Source: Taklimakanibacter sp049323275 (GTDB taxonomy: Bacteria; Pseudomonadota; Alphaproteobacteria; Rhizobiales; Aestuariivirgaceae). From it: a stretch of DNA of 64,000 bases. The translations under genes and the position numbers were made by a program. Shown here piece after piece: positions 31,567 to 44,343 of the stretch (position 1 is its first letter; every line of letters begins with the position of its first letter). The notes beneath the pieces were generated by a model, which saw nothing but the letters and a program-made list of their open reading frames with translations, ran no database searches and was not told the origin of the DNA. The stretch is from NCBI GenBank assembly GCA_049323275.1, contig JBMOOM010000024.1:1-64000 (forward strand). Reading direction: 5' to 3'.

Positions 31567-32615
31567 CCCTGGCGGATCAGGGTAATGAAACGCTCGACAT
31601 CCGCTTCGGGCGTCGCGAAGGACAGCACGAAACGGCAGAAGACCTCGTCATCCGCGATGCCGCCCGGCCCCAGAATATCGGGTCCCCACTGGTGGAAATG
31701 CGCACCTGCCGCCTGCAGCTTGTCGTGCAGCGCCCGCGGCATCACCGCGAAGATCTCATTGGCCTCGACCGGCAGCGGGATGCGGATGCGGTTCGATTGC
31801 AGCAGGCCTTTCGCCAGGCGCTGGGCGAGACCATTGGCGATACGCGCATTGTCGAGCCACAGGCCATTCTCCAGATAGGCCAGCATCTGCGCGCCGAGGA
31901 AGCGGCTCTTGGAAATGAGCTGGCCGCCGCGCATGCGCCGATAGAGAAAGTCTTCCGCCAGCGCCGTGTCGAAGAAGACGACCGCCTCGAGCAGCATGCC
32001 GCCATTCTTGGTGCCGCCGAAGGACATGACGTCGATGCCCGCCTTCCAGGTGATGTCGGCCGGTTTCACGCCGAGAGCCGCCACCGCATTGGCGAAACGC
32101 GCCCCGTCGGTATGGAATTTCATCTTGCGTGACTTTGCGACGGCGGAGAGCGCCTTGATCTCCTCCGGCCGATAGACGCGGCCGAGCTCGGTCGAGTTGG
32201 TGATCGACAGCGCCGAAGGCTTCGGATCATGTTCGCCGCGCAGGAAGCCCTTCAGCACCTTCTCGAGCACCGGAGGCGTGATCTTGCCCTCGACACCCTC
32301 GAGCCCGATGATCTTGGCGCCGCCGGTGAACATTTCCGGACTGTTGCATTCATCGATCGCGGTATGCGCCTCGTTGTGGGTGAAGACGGCGCCATAGGAC
32401 GGCGCCAGGGCCGAGAGCGCCAGGCCATTGGCCGCCGTGCCGGTCGTCACCAGGAAGGCGCTCACCTCCTTCTCGAAGACTTCCGAGAGCTTCGCCTCGG
32501 CCCGCTTGCAATAGTCGTCATAGCCGTAAGATGGAGACGTCCCCTGATTGGCCGCCTCGATGGCGGCGAGGATCCGGGGGTGGATGCCATAGACATTGTC
32601 GGACGCGAAGTTCAT
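31563..32615 (-). CDS. ltaE: Low-specificity L-threonine aldolase
   Basis: A 350-residue PLP-dependent fold-type I enzyme that splits threonine and related beta-hydroxy amino acids into glycine and aldehyde. The N-terminus MNFASDNVYGIHPRIL, the TGTAANGLAL phosphate-binding segment, DGARFANA, and SFGGTKNGG with the PLP lysine are all present. ATG 32615 is where homologues begin; a longer open frame upstream has no such similarity. The ribosome site is weak. It converges on the APH-family gene. Confidence 0.88.
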   Translation of the reverse strand: MNFASDNVYGIHPRILAAIEAANQGTSPSYGYDDYCKRAEAKLSEVFEKEVSAFLVTTGTAANGLALSALAPSYGAVFTHNEAHTAIDECNSPEMFTGGAKIIGLEGVEGKITPPVLEKVLKGFLRGEHDPKPSALSITNSTELGRVYRPEEIKALSAVAKSRKMKFHTDGARFANAVAALGVKPADITWKAGIDVMSFGGTKNGGMLLEAVVFFDTALAEDFLYRRMRGGQLISKSRFLGAQMLAYLENGLWLDNARIANGLAQRLAKGLLQSNRIRIPLPVEANEIFAVMPRALHDKLQAAGAHFHQWGPDILGPGGIADDEVFCRFVLSFATPEADVERFITLIRQG

Positions 32616-32767
32616 GGAGCGAGGCCTTTCGGTGAGGACGAGATGCCTACTCAAGCCGCGCGGGCCTGCCAACCCCTTTCCCTCCCCGCACCTCGCGCAA
32701 TTTTGTTTCGATCTGCGTCTAGGCGCCATTCTTTACTTGCGCCCTTGGGTTTAGTCTGACATACAGA

Positions 32768-32792
32768 AAAAGGACAGCATGACTGTCCTTTT
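32768..32792. terminator. Hairpin with T tract, possible terminator
   Basis: A perfect 10-bp stem, AAAAGGACAG with CTGTCCTTTT, and a 5-base loop. On the minus strand it is followed by further T residues (TTTTTCTG), as expected for an intrinsic terminator reading leftward; on the plus strand the T run is four bases. It would end any leftward transcript from 32.8-33.1 kb or insulate gltB. Confidence 0.55.
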
Positions 32793-32842
32793 GCAGCGCA
32801 ACAAGTTCAGGAACAGCCCGGATGATCCGGACCGCCGCCAAT

Positions 32843-32926
32843 ATGGCTCTGAACACGACGACCCATAAACCGGTCGATCGCCTGCGCACGGCCCGAGCTA
32901 AAACGACGAAAACGAAAAAGGATTGA
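32843..32926 (+). CDS. Possible 27-residue leader ORF upstream of gltB
   Basis: An open frame MALNTTTHKPVDRLRTARAK followed by TTKTKKD, rich in Thr, Lys and Arg, lies 186 bases before gltB. It has no clear Shine-Dalgarno. It stands at the start of a stretch of stable hairpins, so it could be a leader peptide or chance. Listed as a candidate only. Confidence 0.2.
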   Translation: MALNTTTHKPVDRLRTARAKTTKTKKD

Positions 32927-32928
32927 AG

Positions 32929-33076
32929 CTCCGGGACGACCCTCAAGAGGGTGCCGGAGGTTCGATCCAGGTCAGGCCGCGCGGGGGAACGCCCGCGAAG
33001 GCTCCCACAGCTCGAAACCTCCAGCACCAGATTACGCCTGATCTCCTGACCGGTTCACTGTCCGGCTTGGAGGTTT
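32929..33076 (+). promoter_or_regulatory. Structured leader region of gltB or unrecognised small RNA
   Basis: Three consecutive inverted repeats: CTCCGG/CCGGAG (32929-32959), CGCGGG/CCCGCG with loop GGAACG (32980-32997) and a 9-bp AAACCTCCA/TGGAGGTTT (33015-33023 with 33068-33076). The last stem ends 37 bases before the gltB start. The pattern suggests a folded 5' untranslated region, or an RNA read from either strand. It matches no riboswitch class I recognise. The rest of 32616-33112 shows only a terminator-like hairpin and a tiny ORF. Confidence 0.4.
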
Positions 33077-33112
33077 ATAAGACTGTTCAGGAAACGTGAA
33101 AGGCTCGAGGCC

Positions 33113-37792
<4,680 letters not shown>

Positions 37793-37799
37793 TGAGGTT

Positions 37800-37927
37800 G
37801 GATCGATCCCCGTCCCCTCGCCCCGAGGCGCGAGCGAAGCGAGCCTCGAAGGGTCTGGCGCAGCATTCTCGCTCTATCCTGTTGGATGCTTCGAGGGCCG
37901 CTGCGCGGCCATCTCAGCATGAGGGGT
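37800..37927. repeat. Rhizobial-type palindromic intergenic repeat
   Basis: The 143-base gap between gltB and the GST gene is filled by interlocking palindromes, including GAGGC-gCGAGCgaaGC-GCCTC and the GGCCGCTGCGCGGCC core, bounded by CCCCTCGCC and CATGAGGGG. This arrangement is typical of mosaic repeats common in Rhizobiales genomes. It could stabilise gltB mRNA or partly terminate transcription. Confidence 0.65.
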
Positions 37928-37935
37928 GTTGACAG

Positions 37936-38532
37936 ATGATGCGTGTCTATGGCGACAGAAATTCCGGCAACTGCCAGAAGGTCAGCATCACTGCCGACTT
38001 CCTGCAGATCCCTTACGAATGGATCGATATCGACATCACCAAGGGTGAAAGCCGCACCGAGGCTTATCTGCGCAAGAGCCCGATGGGCCAGGTGCCGATG
38101 ATCGAGCTCGACGACGGGCGCTGCCTGGCGCAGTCGAACGCCATCATCCGCTATCTGGCGCAGGGCACGAGCCTGCTGCCCGCCGATACCTTCACCCAGG
38201 CGAAGATCGACGAGCTGCTGTTCTGGGAGCAGTACAGCCACGAGCCCTATGTGGCGACGAGCCGCTATCATATGGTCTATCTCGGCCGCAGCAAGGACCA
38301 GCGCGAGGCCTGGCGCGTCGAGCGCGGCGAGAAGGCGCTCGACCTGATGCAGCAGCTGATCAAGGGCAATATGTGGTTCGTGGGCGATAGCCTGTCGGTG
38401 GCCGACATCGCCCTTCTCGCTTATACGCGGCTCGCCCCCGAGGGCGGCTTCGACCTCGATACGCGGCCCGATGTGAAGGCCTGGATCATGCGCGCCGAGA
38501 TGGCGCTCGGACTCCCGCCGGCAGGAAACTAG
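37936..38532 (+). CDS. Glutathione S-transferase family protein
   Basis: A 198-residue GST. The thioredoxin-like domain begins MMRVYGDRNSGNCQKV, with the Ser/Cys position near the start of helix 1 and the cis-Pro in MGQVPMIEL; SNAIIRYLAQ completes the glutathione site. The helical domain from residue ~85 has the SVADIALLAYTR motif. It stands between gltB and gltD, 9 bases before gltD, so it is co-expressed with glutamate synthase. Role unknown; detoxification or protection of iron-sulfur enzyme are possibilities. Confidence 0.88.
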   Translation: MMRVYGDRNSGNCQKVSITADFLQIPYEWIDIDITKGESRTEAYLRKSPMGQVPMIELDDGRCLAQSNAIIRYLAQGTSLLPADTFTQAKIDELLFWEQYSHEPYVATSRYHMVYLGRSKDQREAWRVERGEKALDLMQQLIKGNMWFVGDSLSVADIALLAYTRLAPEGGFDLDTRPDVKAWIMRAEMALGLPPAGN

Positions 38533-38541
38533 GAGAAGACG

Positions 38542-39960
38542 ATGGGCAAGATCACCGGCTTTCTGGAAATCGACCGGCAGGAGCAGAAATATGCGCCGGC
38601 CTCGGATCGCGTCCGCCATTTCCGCGAATTCACCATCCCGCTCGACGACCGCGACACGCAGAAGCAGGCGGCGCGCTGCATGGATTGCGGCATCCCCTAT
38701 TGTCACACCGGCTGCCCGGTGAACAACCAGATCCCCGACTGGAACGATCTCGTCTATCAGGGCAACTGGCAGGCGGCCGCGGTCAATCTGCATTCGACCA
38801 ACAACTTTCCGGAATTCACCGGCCGCATCTGCCCCGCGCCCTGCGAGGAAGCCTGCACGCTCAATCTCGAAAACGTGCCGGTGACGATCAAGACGGTCGA
38901 GCAGGCGATCGCCGACAAGGCGTGGTCGGAAGGCTGGATCAAGCCGCAGCCGCCCGAGGAGAGGACCGGCAAGCGCGTCGCCATCGTGGGCTCGGGCTCG
39001 GCCGGCCTCGCCGCCGCGCAGCAGCTCGCCCGCGCCGGCCATGAGGTGCATGTCTTCGAGCGCTACGCCAAGGCCGGCGGCCTGCTGCGCTACGGCATTC
39101 CCGACTTCAAGATGGAGAAGCATCCGATCGACCGCCGCGTCGAGCAGATGGAGGCCGAGGGCGTCACCTTCCACTACAATGTCGATATCGGCGTAACCCG
39201 CCCGTTCCATTCGCTCACCGATGCCTATGACGCGGTGCTCTTGGCCGGCGGCGCCGAAAAGCCGCGCGATCCGGGCCTGCCCGGGATGGAGCTGGCCGGC
39301 GCCCATTACGCCATGCCGTTCCTCATCCAGAGCAACCGGCGGGTCGGCGGCGAGGATGTTTCGGGTGAGCCGCAGCTCGTCGCCACCGGCAAGAATGTCG
39401 TCGTCATCGGCGGCGGCGACACGGCATCCGACTGCGTCGGCACCTCCTTCCGGCAGGGCGCCCTGTCGGTGACGCAGCTCGACATCCGCCCCGTTCCGCC
39501 CGAGCAGGAAGACAAGATGCTGGTATGGCCCTATTGGCCGACCAAGTTCCGCACCTCCTCCTCGCAGGCGGAGGGCGCCGCGCGCGAATTCTCCTGCGCC
39601 ACGCTCGGCATCGTGGGCGAAAAGGGCAAGGTGACGGGCGTCCGATGCGCCCGCGTGAATCACAAGCGCGAGCCTCTGCCCGGCACCGAATTCATCATCA
39701 AGGCCGATCTGGTGCTGATCGCCATCGGCTTCTCCGGTCCCGAGGAGAAAGGCCTTCTCCAGGAGACATCCTTCGAGCGCGACAAGCGCGGCAATGTCAA
39801 AGCCAACACCGACGACTACAAGACCTCGGTCGACAAGGTCTTCGCCGCCGGCGACATCCGCAAAGGCCAGTCGCTGGTCGTCTGGGCGATCCGCGAAGGC
39901 CGCCAGGCGGCCCGCGCCATCGATGAATATCTGATGGGCGAGTCGGAACTGCCGAGATAG
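38542..39960 (+). CDS. gltD: Glutamate synthase (NADPH) small subunit
   Basis: A 472-residue beta chain that passes NADPH electrons to GltB. N-terminal cysteine sets CMDCGIPYCHTGCP and CPAPCEEAC bind 4Fe-4S clusters. The FAD site is VGSGSAGLAAAQQLARAG and the NADPH site is VIGGGDTASDCVGT; VFAAGDIRKGQSLVVWAI contacts FAD. AGGAGA lies 5 bases upstream of the ATG. Length is normal for the family. Confidence 0.97.
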   Translation: MGKITGFLEIDRQEQKYAPASDRVRHFREFTIPLDDRDTQKQAARCMDCGIPYCHTGCPVNNQIPDWNDLVYQGNWQAAAVNLHSTNNFPEFTGRICPAPCEEACTLNLENVPVTIKTVEQAIADKAWSEGWIKPQPPEERTGKRVAIVGSGSAGLAAAQQLARAGHEVHVFERYAKAGGLLRYGIPDFKMEKHPIDRRVEQMEAEGVTFHYNVDIGVTRPFHSLTDAYDAVLLAGGAEKPRDPGLPGMELAGAHYAMPFLIQSNRRVGGEDVSGEPQLVATGKNVVVIGGGDTASDCVGTSFRQGALSVTQLDIRPVPPEQEDKMLVWPYWPTKFRTSSSQAEGAAREFSCATLGIVGEKGKVTGVRCARVNHKREPLPGTEFIIKADLVLIAIGFSGPEEKGLLQETSFERDKRGNVKANTDDYKTSVDKVFAAGDIRKGQSLVVWAIREGRQAARAIDEYLMGESELPR

Positions 39961-39967
39961 GCGCTCC

Positions 39968-40948
39968 TTACTGTAGCGGCGACATATCGTCGAAGCGGCC
40001 GGGCCTCACCGTGACCGCCTCGCCGCGGCTGAACAGCCGCGCGGCATCGGTGCCGGGCTTCGTGGTCTTGGCGAGCTGCGCCATCGCCGGATCGGCGGGG
40101 GTGGGGAGCGGCCCGGCGAAGTCGCCCTTGGCGTGCGCCAGGATTTCCGCCCCCGTAAGACCGGACCCGGGCGGGGTCTGGTTGGCCGCCGTCTCCGGCG
40201 GCGGCTCCACCGGCTCCGCCGCCACCGCAGCGTCGATATCCGCATTGATGGCGGCCATCACCAGGCCGGCCAGCTTGTTGTTGCCTTCGCGCAGGAAATG
40301 CACGCCGTCGCGCGAACGCATCCGCACGAACTCGCCCGCCTGGTCGAAACCCGATTCAGCATATTTGCCCTTGTCGGACAGGGCATCGCGCGTCGCGATG
40401 AAGCGGATGCCCGCCGCCTTGGCGCGCTCCTCGTGGATCGACGAGATGACCTTCATCGAGCCATCATACTTGACCGCCTGCATCGGCGGCATCTCCATCC
40501 AGTAGACGGCGGCGCCCGCCGCCTTGAGGCTTTGCATCAGCCGATCGACCTGCTTCACATAGGCCTGCCGCCATTCCGGCGTGTCGAAGGCATAGCGCAG
40601 CTGCCCGTCGCGGATCGCCTGCGCGTCATTCGAGCCGATCATCACGATGGCGATGTCGATCTTGTTGCTGGCGAGAATCTTCGGCAGCGCGCCGTTCCAG
40701 TCGTAATATTCCGGCCGCGAGAGGCCGGAATCCTCCTTGTAGCGGCCGTTGAGCGAGATGCGGTCCTCATTTTCGATCTGGCGCGACACGCCCGACCACA
40801 GGCCGGCGGCGAGGGAATCGCCGAGCACGAAGACCTGATAGACTTCCTTGGCCGCGAAATAAGGCTTGTCCGACTTCGTCCCCTGCGCCGCCGCCGGCAG
40901 CGACAGGGTGAACACCGCCGCGGCCAATATGAGGAAACGCCGGATCAT
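39968..40948 (-). CDS. SGNH/GDSL hydrolase, DUF459 family
   Basis: A 326-residue exported hydrolase. A signal peptide (MIRRFLILAAAVFTLSLPAAAQ) is followed by the SGNH blocks: VLGDSLAAGLW (Ser), then Gly, MIGSNDAQ (Asn) and RDGVHFLREGN (Asp and His). DUF459 proteins sit in the periplasm and are thought to modify envelope polysaccharide or peptidoglycan esters. The ATG 40948 was chosen because the signal peptide begins there. The C-terminal ~90 residues are Pro/Ala-rich and probably flexible. The transglycosylase gene lies 10 bases upstream, a likely operon. Confidence 0.85.
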   Translation of the reverse strand: MIRRFLILAAAVFTLSLPAAAQGTKSDKPYFAAKEVYQVFVLGDSLAAGLWSGVSRQIENEDRISLNGRYKEDSGLSRPEYYDWNGALPKILASNKIDIAIVMIGSNDAQAIRDGQLRYAFDTPEWRQAYVKQVDRLMQSLKAAGAAVYWMEMPPMQAVKYDGSMKVISSIHEERAKAAGIRFIATRDALSDKGKYAESGFDQAGEFVRMRSRDGVHFLREGNNKLAGLVMAAINADIDAAVAAEPVEPPPETAANQTPPGSGLTGAEILAHAKGDFAGPLPTPADPAMAQLAKTTKPGTDAARLFSRGEAVTVRPGRFDDMSPLQ

Positions 40949-40958
40949 CCAACCGATC

Positions 40959-42167
40959 CTAGCTGCCGGCGCGCAGCCGCTCAAGCAGCGCCACATTGGG
41001 CGTGCCGTCGAGCTTCAGGCCGGCTTTGTTCTGAAAACCGAGAATGGCCTCATAAGTGCGCGCGCCGAAGCGTCCGTCGGTGCCGCCCGGATCGAAGCCG
41101 CGGCGATAGAGCAGCGTCTGAATCTCGACGCGCTGGTTGAAAGTGAGATCGTAGTCGACATTGGGCCAGGTTCCGACGAAAGGCTGGCCGCCCTTGATCC
41201 GGTCGGCGAGGTGCCCGACCGCCAGCGCGTAGGAATGCGACTGGTTGTAGTCCATGATGGCCATGAAATTGCGCGTCACCAGGAAGGCCGGTCCCTCGAC
41301 GCCCTGCGGCACCATCACGAAGGCGTCCGCCTTGGGCGAGCCGAAGCTCCCGCCCCGCGCCGGCTTGAGGCCGAGCTTCGCCCACTGGGCGACCGGGCGC
41401 CAGTTGGAGCGCCCGATCAGAGCGCGGTCGAACTTCGCCGGCAACTGCACTTCCCAGCCCCAGGGCCGGTCGTTCCTCCAGCCGGCCTTGGCGAGATAAT
41501 TGGCGGTCGAGGCGAGCGCGTCCTCCTTGGTGTTCCAGATGTCCTTCTTGCCGTCGCCGGTCCAGTCGACGGCAAAGGAGATATAGGAGGTCGGCACGAA
41601 TTGCGTGTGCCCCATCGCCCCGGCCCAGGAGCCGGTGAAGTTCTGCGGCGAGACGATGCCGCTCTGCAGGATCTTCAGCGCCGCGATATACTGGTTGCCC
41701 GCATAGTCCTTGCGGCGGCCGGAATAGAGCAAGGTCGCCAGCGAGCGCATCACGCTCATCTGTCCCTTGTCCTTGCCGAAATTGCTTTCCATGCCCCAGA
41801 TGGCGAGGATGACGGCGCGATCGACCTTGTAGCGCTTCTCGATCGCCGCCAGGAGGTCTTCTTGCGAGGCCTTCACGCTCTGGCCGGTATCGATGCGGAT
41901 CTGGGTGACCGCCTTGCCGAGATATTGCGAGGTGGTCGAGGTGAATTCCGGCTGGTCGTTGGCGAGCTTCAGCACGGTGGGATCGGGGTCGGTGATGCCG
42001 GCAAAGGCGCGGTCGAACACATCGCGCGAGATGCCGGCCGCCTTGGCCTTGGGCCACAGGCTCTGGATGAAGCTCTCGAATTTGGCGTCGGCGACAGCCG
42101 GCGCGGTCAGAAAGCCGCAGAGGCCCGCCGCCAGAACCACGGCCGCCAAAGGTTTGAATCGCGCCAT
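40959..42167 (-). CDS. mltB: Lytic murein transglycosylase (MltB family) with peptidoglycan-binding domain
   Basis: A 402-residue periplasmic enzyme that cleaves peptidoglycan to anhydro-muropeptides. After a signal peptide (ending PAVADAK) comes the SLT_2/MltB domain with the catalytic Glu in AIWGMESNFG and the GSWAGAMGHTQFVP block; a PG_binding_1 domain covers the last ~60 residues (QRVEIQTLLYRRGF...GRFGARTYEAI). There is no lipobox, so it is soluble. It is followed closely by the DUF459 hydrolase gene. Confidence 0.93.
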   Translation of the reverse strand: MARFKPLAAVVLAAGLCGFLTAPAVADAKFESFIQSLWPKAKAAGISRDVFDRAFAGITDPDPTVLKLANDQPEFTSTTSQYLGKAVTQIRIDTGQSVKASQEDLLAAIEKRYKVDRAVILAIWGMESNFGKDKGQMSVMRSLATLLYSGRRKDYAGNQYIAALKILQSGIVSPQNFTGSWAGAMGHTQFVPTSYISFAVDWTGDGKKDIWNTKEDALASTANYLAKAGWRNDRPWGWEVQLPAKFDRALIGRSNWRPVAQWAKLGLKPARGGSFGSPKADAFVMVPQGVEGPAFLVTRNFMAIMDYNQSHSYALAVGHLADRIKGGQPFVGTWPNVDYDLTFNQRVEIQTLLYRRGFDPGGTDGRFGARTYEAILGFQNKAGLKLDGTPNVALLERLRAGS

Positions 42168-42253
42168 AAACGTCCTCGATCCCTGGTTCGGGCCGATTCG
42201 CCCGCCCCATCGTCATATCAGAGGGAGAGGAAAGCCGCCAAATGCGGCCCCTT

Positions 42254-43246
42254 TCAGGCGGCCTCGTTGCGCTGGCGGAGATAATCTTCCCAGGCGAGCG
42301 CGCTTTCGACGATGCCGTCGATGTCCTGGTGCCGGGGCGTCCAGCCCATTTCCTGCTTGATCTTGGCCGAGGCCGCGACGATCGCCGCCGGATCGCCGGC
42401 GCGGCGCGGCGCCATGCGCGCATTGACCGGCTTGCCGGCTGCCTTCTCCACCGCCTTGACGATGTCGAGCACGCTGTAACCCACGCCATAGCCGCAATTA
42501 TAGGCGCCGCTCGCCCCGCCATTGCGCAAATGCTTCAGCGCGTCGAGATGGGCCTGGGCGAGATCGCTGACATGGATATAGTCGCGCAGGCACGTGCCGT
42601 CCGGCGTGTCGTAGTCGTTGCCGAAGATGTCCATCTGCTCGCGCTCGCCGAGCACCGTCTGGCAGGCGACTTTGATCAGATGCGTGGCCCGGGGCGTCGA
42701 CTGGCCGGTGCGGCCCTTCGGATCGGCGCCCGCCACGTTGAAATAGCGCAGGGCCACGTATTGTAGCCCATAGGCGGCATGGCTGTCGCGCAGCATCCAT
42801 TCGCTCATCAGCTTCGAGGAGCCGTAGGGCGAGATCGGCGCCAGCACCGCATCTTCTTCTACCGGCACGCGGTCGGGATTGCCGTAGACGGCGGCGGTCG
42901 AGGAGAAGACGAAGCGCGGGATGCCCGCTTTCACCGCGGCGGAGATCAGGCTGCGCGTCTTCACCGTGTTGTTGAGATAATAGCTCAGGGGATCGGCGAC
43001 GGACTCGGGAACGACGATGGAGCCGGCAAAATGGATGATGGCGTCGAATTTGTGCTCCTTGGCGAGCCGGCCGACCAGCGCCTCATCGCCGATATCGCCT
43101 TCGACGAGCTTGGCCTGGGGCGCGATCGCCCACCAGAAGCCGGTCGACAGATTGTCCAGCACGACGACATCCTCGCCGGCATCGGCGAGGGCATAGACCA
43201 TATGGCTGCCGATATAACCTGCCCCTCCGGTCACCAATACGGCCAT
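42254..43246 (-). CDS. galE: UDP-glucose 4-epimerase
   Basis: A 330-residue extended short-chain dehydrogenase. The NAD site is VTGGAGYIGSHMVYAL at residue 4, the catalytic Ser/Thr region is FSSTAAVYG, and the YxxxK is YGSSKLMSE. It interconverts UDP-glucose and UDP-galactose for polysaccharides. It is divergent from galU, so the two share a promoter region and supply nucleotide sugars. Confidence 0.93.
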   Translation of the reverse strand: MAVLVTGGAGYIGSHMVYALADAGEDVVVLDNLSTGFWWAIAPQAKLVEGDIGDEALVGRLAKEHKFDAIIHFAGSIVVPESVADPLSYYLNNTVKTRSLISAAVKAGIPRFVFSSTAAVYGNPDRVPVEEDAVLAPISPYGSSKLMSEWMLRDSHAAYGLQYVALRYFNVAGADPKGRTGQSTPRATHLIKVACQTVLGEREQMDIFGNDYDTPDGTCLRDYIHVSDLAQAHLDALKHLRNGGASGAYNCGYGVGYSVLDIVKAVEKAAGKPVNARMAPRRAGDPAAIVAASAKIKQEMGWTPRHQDIDGIVESALAWEDYLRQRNEAA

Positions 43247-43373
43247 GCTTGTTCTCCTCTACAATCTTTCGTCAGGAATCTTCTCTATCTTCACGATTTA
43301 ACCCAAATTGGCGCAAAAATGCGTCGCCACGACGGGATCGGCAAAGAAAACGCTTAACAAGGAGTAAATCATA

Positions 43374-44264
43374 ATGCAGCGCCGCATCAAGAAAGCAGTT
43401 TTCCCGGTGGCCGGCCTCGGCACGCGCTTCCTGCCGGCGACCAAGGCTGTCCCGAAGGAAATGCTGACCATCGTCGATCGGCCTGTCATTCAGATCGTGG
43501 TGGATGAGGCGCGTGAAGCGGGCATCGAGCATTTCGTCTTCGTGACGGGGCGGAACAAGGGCGTCATCGAAGACCATTTCGACAAGCAATATGAGCTCGA
43601 AGCGACGCTTCGTCAGCGTAACAAGACGGCCGAACTCGAAATTCTGGAAAAATCGCTGCCGCGCGCCGGCGAGACGAGCTTCACCCGCCAGCAGGAGCCG
43701 CTGGGCCTCGGGCATGCGGTCTGGTGCGCCCGCGACATCGTCGGCGACGAGCCTTTCGCGCTCATTCTTCCCGACATGCTGATCCATGCCAAGCCCGGCT
43801 GTCTGCGCCAGATGATGGACGTCTATGAGGCGCAAGGCGGCGGCAATGTCATCGCGGTCGAGGAAGTGCCGTGGGAAAATGTGCATCGTTACGGCGTGGT
43901 GAAGCCCGGCACCTGGTCGGGCCGCGCCTTCACCATCGACGCGATGGTCGAGAAGCCGAAGCGCGAAGCCGCCCCGTCCAATCTCATCATCTCCGGACGC
44001 TATATCCTGCAGCCCGAGATCTTCGCCGAGATCGAGAAGCAGGAACCGGGCGCCGGCGGCGAGATCCAGATCACCGACGCGATGATCCGCCTGCAGGCGC
44101 GGCAGAAATTCTCCGGCCTCAAATTCACCGGCAGGACCTATGATTGCGGCGACAAGGTGGGCTTCCTGACCGCCAATGTCGCTTATGGCCTGGCGCGCGA
44201 CGATCTCTCCGGCGCCTTCAAGCGCGAATTGAAGAGCATCATCGAGGAGGCCGGCGGGCTCTAG
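43374..44264 (+). CDS. galU: UTP-glucose-1-phosphate uridylyltransferase
   Basis: A 296-residue nucleotidyltransferase that makes UDP-glucose. Motifs: KAVFPVAGLGTRFLPATKAVPKEML (N-terminal nucleotide loop), GLGHAVWCAR, FALILPDML with the metal Asp, and VEKPKREAAPSNLIISGRYIL. AAGGAG is 10 bases upstream of the ATG. Length is normal. Confidence 0.96.
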   Translation: MQRRIKKAVFPVAGLGTRFLPATKAVPKEMLTIVDRPVIQIVVDEAREAGIEHFVFVTGRNKGVIEDHFDKQYELEATLRQRNKTAELEILEKSLPRAGETSFTRQQEPLGLGHAVWCARDIVGDEPFALILPDMLIHAKPGCLRQMMDVYEAQGGGNVIAVEEVPWENVHRYGVVKPGTWSGRAFTIDAMVEKPKREAAPSNLIISGRYILQPEIFAEIEKQEPGAGGEIQITDAMIRLQARQKFSGLKFTGRTYDCGDKVGFLTANVAYGLARDDLSGAFKRELKSIIEEAGGL

Positions 44265-44343
44265 ACCCGCGCTCAAACGGATACTGGCTAGATACAGGGT
44301 AAATGGCGAAAATGGCTTTTCCGGACGGGAGAGCCGCCCGCGG

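Noticed and set aside
32950..32975. tRNA or tmRNA fragment suggested by GGTTCGATCC
   Set aside because: The bases around the T-loop-like sequence do not form a T stem or acceptor stem, and no tag-peptide reading frame was found nearby.
32719..33027. A 102-codon minus-strand gene upstream of gltB
   Set aside because: It has no ribosome site or recognisable similarity, and it spans the hairpins of the leader region.
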